In this document: positions 1-9,700 of the stretch, piece after piece
Position numbering within the stretch: the first letter of the stretch is position 1
Layout: every line of letters begins with the position of its first letter
Assembly (NCBI GenBank): GCA_028565635.1
Contig: JAOXYB010027701.1
Coordinates: 1-11,988, forward strand
DNA: 11,988 bases
Source of the DNA: Phoronis ovalis
Lineage: Eukaryota > Phoronida > Phoronidae
Reading direction: 5' to 3'
Position numbers and translations under genes: made by a program
Notes under the pieces: model-generated
Databases searched by the model: none
Told to the model about the DNA's origin: nothing
What the model saw: only the letters and a program-made list of their open reading frames with translations

Positions 1-465
1 GTGACATAGATGGCTTTACAACTAAAGAAACTATATCATATGATGGGCATCTGTCTGCACCAGCAGACCTCTTGTTTTAATTGTATGCTTGTAGTTAGAA
101 CTTGAACGTTCTCTGAAAATAATCATGGAAATACTCCGTACCATAAAATTTCAGTGAAACCATAAATACTAGGAATTAAAGTAATTCTCACTGGTGCAAT
201 TTCTACAATTCTTATTATGTGGCAGTTGAGTCCACGTTTAATTGTTCAAAGGCTGATCTTTATTACAGTGCAATTTCATACCAATTTGGAAGTATTTTTT
301 GCAAACAGTCGACATGTTTATTGCAGTTTCCTAATGAGAAACTGATGTATTAAGAGATTGAAAGTAAACACAAGTTATGAAATTTGGGCTTTAAATTAGT
401 TTATTTTGTTGCAGTGGCAAATACAGGTGTTATACTTAATAAATATGATTATTATTAATTTTTAG
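1..465 (+). other. Upstream intron, 3' part
   Basis: This is AT-rich sequence with stops in every frame, ending in the T-rich acceptor at 458-465. No promoter, start codon context or further exon could be supported. The gene must continue upstream because exon 1 is open to its acceptor and has no credible ATG. Confidence 0.55.
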
Positions 466-763
466 GTTGTACAGTCATCAACAAGTCCAGTAACATGCAG
501 TACCACACCAGTGCAATCAAATTTTAAATATCGTTATTATATTTTTGGTCAGCAAGAGGCAGCATTTAATGACATTGAAGTAACACCAGACATGATCCTT
601 GTAGCTAAATTTTATTTACAAAAAAGAATTAATATAACTTCTGCAAACTTTGACAATAAACAACATAATTTAATGAGTATGGGAACAGGTGTTTTAGGTG
701 AAGAAGCTTTGGTAGCTTGGGGTGCAATTCCACTTATGGTGCTAAGAAATAAGGTAGTCCCAG
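466..763 (+). CDS. Exon 1 in window: start of C2-like module 1
   Basis: The acceptor is the T-rich ATTTTTAG at 458-465 and the donor is CAG|GTATGT after 763. Length is 298 nt, ending in phase 1, and it encodes residues 1-99. A Ser/Thr/Pro-rich stretch (VVQSSTSPVTCSTTPVQS) looks like linker. It is followed by FNDIEVTPDMILVAKFYL and GEEALVAWGAIPLMVL, which read as beta strands of a C2-like sandwich. A GTG at 511 could be mistaken for a start, but the frame is open back to the acceptor and eukaryotic GTG starts are rare, so this is an internal exon. A weaker donor at 754 (AAG|GTAGTC) would shorten the exon by 10 nt and shift the frame against exon 2. Confidence 0.8.
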
Positions 764-3700
764 GTATGTTCCTTACTGTAAACTGCTGTTATGATTGCTT
801 GAGTTTTATATACAAGTGCATGTACCCTTAGATATAAAAAAAAATTATGTGGTAGGCATCAAATGTTTATTTCATGATTTGAAATTAATTTAGGCATCAG
901 TGACTGGGCAGAATTTTTTCCTCCCACAGCAATACTTGATGTTCTGACATAGATAACAGTCTTGTATCAGTCATAAATTGCAAGCTTCTTATACGTTAAT
1001 GAATGTCTATTCCATGTTTTCTCATTGTTAGGAATGAGGATTAAAGATGTTGACTTGAGTATAAACAATGATAAGCATTATGATGATGTAAATAAATATC
1101 GTATCAACGAGGGTACACATAATATGCGGTTGTTTGTTCCACCTGTGCCAGAACCTGGAATGATTCCTACGGAGGAAGATTGGCGACCTCGGGATTGGAA
1201 TAAATATGGTAAATCACGGTTGAGGCTCCATGTATTCTGTGGTCAGTCACGTTTTGTGGAAATTACCCCCAGTGAGGATTCCAGTGATGATGAACAGACT
1301 TGTCCTGAGGTAAATTATTCAAAGCACCTATCTGTCAATGACACTAATAAAATCAGCCAACCACTTATTTCCTGGGCTTGTTCAGAACTAAGCAAATGCA
1401 AAGGTTGGATTTTCTACATTAATTGAAGCTGTTTATGATGTTCTCGTACACTACAAATATTTTTATTGCCCTTGTGTCACTCACTGCAACATTCTGATAA
1501 AATATTTTAATTTGAAATTGTTCTATTTTTGAAAATATTGTAATAACGATAAGTAGCTAAACAAATACTTTTTTTATTTTTATTACATTTTGTTGCAGTA
1601 TGCATGGGTGCCATTTGAACAACGAATTCCACCTAATGAGCCATTTGAAGATGAGGGTTTTGACCTATATATAGATGGATGTCGATTCTTACCAGATAGT
1701 TCAACTGTTACCAGGGTATAGATGTGCACACTTTATAAATATTATACTTTTTTATTAATTTTTGCAAAGATAACCATACTCTAGGATTTTTTGCTGCAAT
1801 TCTTACAAATATTTGATATATGTAAATAGCAAATATTGTATTATAATCAAAAAAGTGTTGGCTGTAAATGGAATTGTATCTTTAGATTGTTTCTTTAGAA
1901 CCCATTTGTTTAAAGCTAATTTTTTTAAATTGTTAGTTTCACAGGACCGATGGATTCTATAAAATGTTTGTCTTTAAAATGGAATTTGTACAGCATTTGC
2001 AAATTTGGTGTGATTATTCTAGTGAAGGTGACAAGTGAAGCATTTTTCATGTCTATTTTTAGGTTGCAGCAAGAATATTAGATAGGAACTATGACAAATT
2101 TGGAAAAGACATAGTAACTAGCTTAAAACTTGACAGTTTATTGTATGATCCTGTATATGAACATAGACATGAAGTCCGTCAAGAAGATATTCCAAACACA
2201 GCCACAATAATGTTTAAGGTTGGTAATACATAAAGGTAACATAAAACGGTTATTGTTACTGGACACACCAACGATGTGGTGGTGAAAGAAACCATTAGTT
2301 AGAAGATAAAATATTTTAGTTGGCTGTGACAGATAATTATTATATTTCAAAGTTATTTTTGTTTTAGCCGAGACTAATATTGGTCTCAGGTTACAGAAGC
2401 CAAGAAAATTAGTACATGTAGCTAGTAGTGACCTCTAGTGGAACTGGAACAATTCTGAAAACTTCCTAGAGGCACACAAAACAACTGTGATGTGGACAAG
2501 ATCGTCTTATGACTATAACAGTTGGAGTTTGATGATATGCTGTAAATTATCAGCTTAATTTTTTTTTCATATGTATTTGTTTAGGTGTACACAGTCGATA
2601 GGTTCTACAAAACTCTCACAGTTATTGGTTACGCTCTTCTTAATATATTTACTGAAAGAGGTACTCATAAACAACCAATTACAGATCAAGGAGATCTACA
2701 GGTTAGCTGTGTGATTATAATTTTTTATTAATACTTGTAGTCACAATTGACTCAATACTTGGCGCATTATAAGTGGTGACTCATCTGCTTGCTATATAAT
2801 CAGTCTGGAAATATAATGCTTGTGAGGTTTTAGAAATTCATAAAGGTGTTCAATTCATTAATCCTCATATGAGTGTTAAAATGCATGATAAGTAAGGTAG
2901 CTTTTCAGTTAGCAGACTGAGTTGCTCTGCTTTAGACTTGGATTTGTTCCACTAATTCCAGCTATTTGCTCAATATCTTTAACTGTATTGTAACTACTTT
3001 TTGTACAGTGAAATTTTCTAATACACTGTATACATTATTTTCAGATTTCTTTAAATGAAGGTGCTCACCAGCTTCGGCTTTATAGCCAAGGCCCAGATGG
3101 CGTTGACCCTTTACAAGAATCTCTACTTCGAGAAACTGGGATACGCCATCTTCCTTGTGCTTCATTACTAGTACGTCTTGTAAGAGCACCCATTGATGCG
3201 AAAGGAAGACCAATGAGGGTATTGCATTATATTGCATCCTTTCTAACATATAATTGTGCTTTTATGAATAAATAATATATAGGCATTTTAAAAGTATCTT
3301 CAGTTTAATCTACAGAATATTAACTAATTATTAAGTGAAACACTAGCAGTGCAGTTGTCATTATGGTATTAGGTGATGACATCAAAATCTTTTTTGTAAG
3401 CAAATATTTTGCCCCATCATATTCATTTGGTAAATGACAAAAACTATTGTCCAGTGTTGTTGGTTGTAATACTGTGTGAATTGTACTTTGCTTAAAATCT
3501 TGGTAATAATACATCATTTACAAATACAAAAAGAATATTTTTACCAAGATTTTAACAAAGTACAATTCACACAGTATTACAACCAACAACACTGGACAAT
3601 ATTTTTGTAATTTACCAAATGAATATATACAAATACATCATTTTTAAATACAAAAAGAATATTTGTTAATATCTTCATGTTATTATTATTAAAGTGTGTA

Positions 3701-6700
3701 TGTGAGTGAGTTGAAGTTTACTCAGTTCAATTGAATTGGTCAATCAACATATGTTCTACCGTTTTCTAGGCTGAAAAGGTACCACAGAAGGAGTGGAGCA
3801 GAGTGGGTTTATATCATCCGAGACCAGTGTATAATGACCGGGTGTATTACTCAATGAAATGTGCACCTACTATAGGGGAATCAAAGTTGTTTCACTCCCA
3901 TATGAAACGACCACAGTTAATGGTGCGAGAAGGTGTGAAAATTGTCGCAAAAGGAAAAGAGCATCTTCTTAAGTCCGATTATGCCATTCTGGACTATATT
4001 AAGGTTAGCCTTTTGTTAAACTTTGCATTAAAATTTTCAGTGGCAGTTACTGACATTTGTTAATATTTCATACATTAAGGTATGTAACTGCAAATCGCTT
4101 TATGAAAGGTTCATAAAGCATGCTACAGTAAAAAAATATAAAAAATAATCATTGAAAAGTGTAATCATAGCAATGCTTTTCCACAGTGGTATCAAACATT
4201 AGTTTACCATTACTTTATTACAAAAATAAAGAAGAAATTAAAATTTGAAGTGTGTTTTTATTTACAAGTTTTATGTTAAATATCTGCAATGCTGTAATGG
4301 TCGCTAAATTTTATTTTATGAATTTCTGTATTTAGAATCTCCTCACACGTCAGCTAGATGCCACACCAATGGATGTAGATTTGACATACATATCAGAATA
4401 TAGTCCAAAACATGGAATTAAAGTGGCTATTGATAATGGAATGAATTTAGCATGGATAAACTTTACTCAAGCTCAGATATGTCTTAATCCACCAGGAGCA
4501 TTTTATATGGTGAGAGCATAATGAAGAAAACATTTGTAAATTATTGTTGGGAGGGAATCGATAAAAGTTTGTTAACTGAATTGTTTCTTTAATTCATTGT
4601 TATGGTGTTACATTGTAGCTGTTGCAATACATCCTGTTAGATATAATGACATGTTCTCCATTATATGAGTATACCATCTGAGTTTGTCTTAGTTTTATTT
4701 TTCATAAATTGGATAAAAAAAGTTTATTTCAATTAATATGAAGCATGATTTAGCCGTATGAATTTTTGTGTATATTGCAAAAGAACGATATATTTAGACA
4801 GTTAAAAAATAGCGTGGTTACAATTATCTGGATTTTTCATTTTTTTTTTCATGTAAACATGTTTTCTTACTGTATATAAAATCCTATTTCTGTAAAATAA
4901 ATACAATCTGCAAGGCTTTCAAAGTTTGTATGACACATGGCATATATTTATTACGTATATGTATCATAAAAATACTCTACATATGGTAATTTGATTTTTT
5001 CAGGGTGTACCTCATGGTACATATGACAAACCAGTGTTCACTCAAAACCTTGATCTTGATAGCAGTAACAAAGCACCAAGGTGGAGGGATGGTTTCTTTG
5101 TAAGGTTACAATAAATATAACAACTATCCCTATGTACAGCTAGAAACACGACATAGTATATTATATACACACATAGTTCTCTTCTCCTTTGAGTAGATTG
5201 TCAGGAATTCTGCAGCTGTGTTTGTATGTATGAGGCTACTTAAGCGACTGCTGTGATGAATGGCTCACTTTCTATACTGGTGATTGAATAATACCCTTTT
5301 TGATCAGTTATGGTGTCATTTCTCTATTCATAAAATGAAATCACTTTAATTTCTATATGCATGATTGTCATCATACATACAGGAATTTGTGTAAGCAAGC
5401 AATGTGACATCAGGATGCAGCGTGTGGGTCAATGTATAGACATGTCATAAACAGTCAAGATTATGGAAACTTGTAATAAATTCTCCGCATGCTGATCAGT
5501 AGTTAAGGTTTAGTTTTCAGTTAATGTTAATTCATTTTCATGCCACTATTGCAATAGTAATTAAATTCTAAGAGATTAGTTTTAATCAGGATATAATTTT
5601 TAAAAAAAATATGGTTTTGGTAATGAAAAAACACACTTTACATTTTTAGTAGAAAAGATTTCACAAAAGTTACACAAGTTTTGCGTAATAATTTCATTTT
5701 TTATTGTAGAATTTTCCAAATCGTTCTTACCATCGATACTTAACTGTAATATTTCATCTGCAAGAATTGTCCATCACTATATCAGGAGAAAAATACAAGT
5801 ATGGATTACTTGAACAGGTAAGGTAAAACACTGTCTCTGATCTGTGCACAACTTTTTTTGCACGTTTTGCTCTCAAATATCCCGCATCCATTTGCATAAA
5901 TTATTTTGTATATTTCTGATATTTTGTACTATATATATCCGATGCTCAAAGTTACTGAAATTTATGTGAATGTGCATAGATCTATGTACAAAAAAGGTTC
6001 AAATTGCATATATTGAAAGCTTTTATGGAAACTTGTGTGTATGAAAATTCAGTATGTGCAATATATCGATTTTGTCTAAAAGAATTTGGGTCATATTTTG
6101 TGTATATTAAATTTTTGTTATAATTTCTTATTTATATTTTGCTTAAAGTTCTTCTTATACTCTAAATCATGGAGTACATGAGATAAAACAGTTAAAGCTA
6201 ATTTTTTATTAACTTTTCGATGAGTTTTGATAAAACGTTTGTAACTTAAAGTAGGTAAACTTTGCTGTTTTTTCTTTCCAAAATTTTGTTTTAAGTACTT
6301 AAGCTAAGATAGACTTTACACAGGAAATGTAGAATTACACGATCATAACTCGTAGAAGCAGTAAACTGATAATGATTTAATGTGTAAAATTTATTGGAAT
6401 TTTGTTTCATTTTTATTTAATAAATATATTTCTTTTAGGCTTGGACGGCAGTTCAGGTATTCAGCGAGGGCTACGCTTTTACTCAGGTCTTTCAGTTGCC
6501 ACTGTTTCAAGGTTGTCCATCTCAGAACATGCTGAAACAGCTTGCTAGAGAACCTTGTAAGCAGTGGATGCAAAAAGGAATTAAAAATGGTAATGTAAGT
6601 ATAGTTATGCCAGTATTTTCCACTTATACATAATGTATATCATTAAACACATACAATATATATTACCTTCTGGAAAAATCCTCCATAATTAAAAGGTTTC

Positions 6701-9700
6701 TTGCCAATATTTTTATGCTCTTTGATTTTGCACATGTTTGTGCCAACCTAGATGTTGGAATATGTGAGACAGGAATTTGCATCGGTAATGCGCAATATAT
6801 TGGTATCTCCAGTGAATATTAATGCATATCGTATTGCTGCACATTACTTTATCAAGTAATATTTACTTCCAGCTCCGTGTTATTGATGGTGCGTCTATCT
6901 TTGTACGGTTGACAGATGGTCGTCGGGATGATGAACTAACAACTGATGCACTAGCACACCAAGTGGTAAGCTCATAACATGATTGTTATATAATAAAATA
7001 GTAAATTCTGGTAAATCCAAATCCTGATCCAAAGCTTGATGATATCTGAACATCTACATCATGGCGACCTCTAGTGTGCAGAAATTATCGCCACCAGAGG
7101 TCATTATATCTGATGTAAATGTTGGTTTGGTGTGAATGGCTTTGAATGCAAGCTTGTTTGGTGTCAGTAAAGTTAATATTCAAATTTTGTTTAATTTTAG
7201 CCTGAAACTGAATATGTATATATGGAGTTTATAGTTTCTGAACATGCTTTGTCTTATTCCACCTGGTATATATTTAATATTTTTTAATATAATAAAAACA
7301 TAACATGATGATAACATTTTAGATAACACATAATGTAAGTGAATGAGTGTATTATTGTGATTTGACAGCACGAGTGATGTCAAATCACAATAATGCACGA
7401 GTTTAGCTCACATTATTAATATTTATATGACCTAATCAGTGATTAAAAATACTAATATATCTTTCTACATATTAATTTTCATACTGTTCACATATTTACT
7501 ATGCTTTTGAAATATACATAAATTTTACCACGTGGTTATGAATTGATTGTGTTTTTCATTTTATTATTTAGTTTAAGCTTTTATACGAATGTGTCGTCAT
7601 TGCGCACAGCATCGATACATTTTTAGTGAACATGCATAAAACAATGCTTTCAGAAAGCACATTGAACCCAAAGGTTCAGTGGAAAATTATTTTTTAAAGT
7701 CATTTTTAGTCAAATGTTTTTCAGAGAACGACTCATAACAGCATTTACTGAATTTTTAACATATTCATGTATTCACCAGGTAATATTCTACCGGCAGAAA
7801 TGATTAGTGCACTGTATTTTCACTGTAAAACTTTTTTTTAAAATAAAAGCTTATAACCAAACCAGCACTGGTACTGTCATAGAAAAACATGCAGTTTGGA
7901 GTTCAGATGCTTTCCAATTTAAAGTACAATTAGTACAGTATGAATAGTCATTACTCCACCCATCATCCTATAATTTTTTACATTAATATACTTTCTCAGA
8001 AGAAGGTCCGGTAACAATGACAGTTAATTAATAATAATCACATAGAAACAACATACATACCAGGATCTACATACATACCAGGGTCATATAAAAACATGCA
8101 ATTTGAAGTTCTGATGCTTTCCAATTTAAAGCACAGGTAGTATGAATAGTCATTAACCCCACCCATCATCCTATAATTTTTACATTAATATACTTTCTCA
8201 GAAGAAGGTCCGGTAACAATGACAGTTAATTAATAATAATCACATAGAAACAACCTACATACCAGGATCTATATGTTAAGTAATGACAACTTAGTACTCA
8301 ATTAAAACATTTTTTATACTTTTCTGTCAACATCATTTACCTGTCACTTTTGTGTGTTGCACCCACATAGCCAACAGTCAATGTGATGGTTGATCTTACT
8401 TCAAACTGATGTAGTGACAGTTCTCTCACTCAGGAAATAAATGTGGAAACCAATAGGCAATAACTCTCTGATAATTATGTTAAATTGCTACCTTAACACA
8501 AGCCAAGAAAATTAACAGTAAACTGAACTGGCCTGAATAGTTCTGTGAGATTCTTCCATGTGTTCCTGGCACCAGGCTGAATGAAGTCTGTTTTGCAGTT
8601 GACTTGATACCACATTATAAATGTTTTAAGTTCGTGATACAAATGTCTTGCACGTAATTTCCATGTGTTAGCAGCTTATTCGTTGATTAGGAATCTGTAT
8701 TAGGTTGTTACAGTTTAACATTCTTAACTACGAGCGATGAGTAAAGTATGTGCACCTTCCACAAGAAGTTTAAAAAAACAGTTGTTTGTTTTTATACAGG
8801 CATTTCTAGAAAAAATGTTCAAATTCCTCACTTATATTTTCCTATTAATAAAACTAAAACAATTCTTGGCAATTACTTTAAACATGTACTGAAAGCTTTT
8901 GACACAATCAGTTTTTCACACATTTCAACTGATTGGTGATATAGTCTAAAGCTATTTACCTTGGGTTAATTGGTCCATAATGGACTTTTTACTTTGGTTA
9001 GATGAGAACTCCCATAGACTGCTGGCTGATGCAATACTGTGGAGCGCCTTATATATTAGATTTTCTGCAATTTCCCACAACTTATTTACTACATGTACTT
9101 ACATTATCTAGAATACTGTACTGCTGGACCAATAGAAAGAGTTGTTAGTTCATCACAGGATTATGAAATAGAGATCTTTGGGTATTGCTATCATTTAGAT
9201 TCAGACAATGGTTCTTGCCTCGCCTTCTTCTTTTTGTGATTATAAAAACTGTATTCTATGCCGTTACAGATTGATCTGAACAACGATTATATACCTGAAG
9301 CAGTGGATTCAGAATATAGCCGTGAAATTCCTGGTATTCCTTTATCACGTCTTATACCTCCTGGCAAGTCAAGAGATGAAGTTTCGGAAAGTTTAGCTGT
9401 TAAATTTAAAACGGTATGACGGTGTTGGTTTTTATTTACATTCTAGTAACTTTGAAGTTGATTCCATCTGATGCCTGTGGAAGGAGTCTATTTTAAGTTT
9501 ATTTAGAATCCCTTTATGTATAAAACATCACAAATTATGGGCTGCTTCAAGTTTTTTGACACGATTCTTTTCACACATTGGTAATGGTAAAACAATTAAA
9601 AATTATATGTTTCATAAAATCCAAAAATAATTAAATTTGTTGGTGTTTTAAACTATCAAGTCATAATGGGATCATATAGGTTTCTCATTATCAAAAAAGA

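Larger units (their letters stand above)
6966..9269 (+). other. Intron 12, the largest, rich in repeats
   Basis: At 2304 nt this intron is several times longer than most of the others. It holds a diverged inverted repeat (7049-7123), a 52-bp near-palindrome (7347-7398) and a tandem duplication (7877-8271). The remainder (8272-9269) is AT-rich, with one short unconvincing open frame at 8748-8939. Insertion of small mobile elements is the likely reason for its size. Confidence 0.6.

Noticed and set aside
409-430. 12-nt microexon between TTGCAG and GTGTTA
   Set aside because: It is too short to judge, has a poor donor, and chance AG...GT pairs of this size are common in AT-rich introns.
1025-1426. 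Continuous 133-codon open frame as a stand-alone gene
   Set aside because: The frame is entered from an acceptor at 1031 and the protein-like part ends at a consensus donor after 1309; the rest is intron read-through.
2962-3249. Minus-strand 95-codon open frame
   Set aside because: It is antisense to exon 6, which has splice sites and the conserved module pattern on the + strand.
3320-3517. Minus-strand 65-codon open frame
   Set aside because: It lies mostly in the left arm of the fold-back repeat and has no domain, no splice support and AT-driven composition.
8973-8985. 13-nt palindrome GTCCATAATGGAC
   Set aside because: It is too short to be notable in a 12-kb AT-rich window and has no associated structure.
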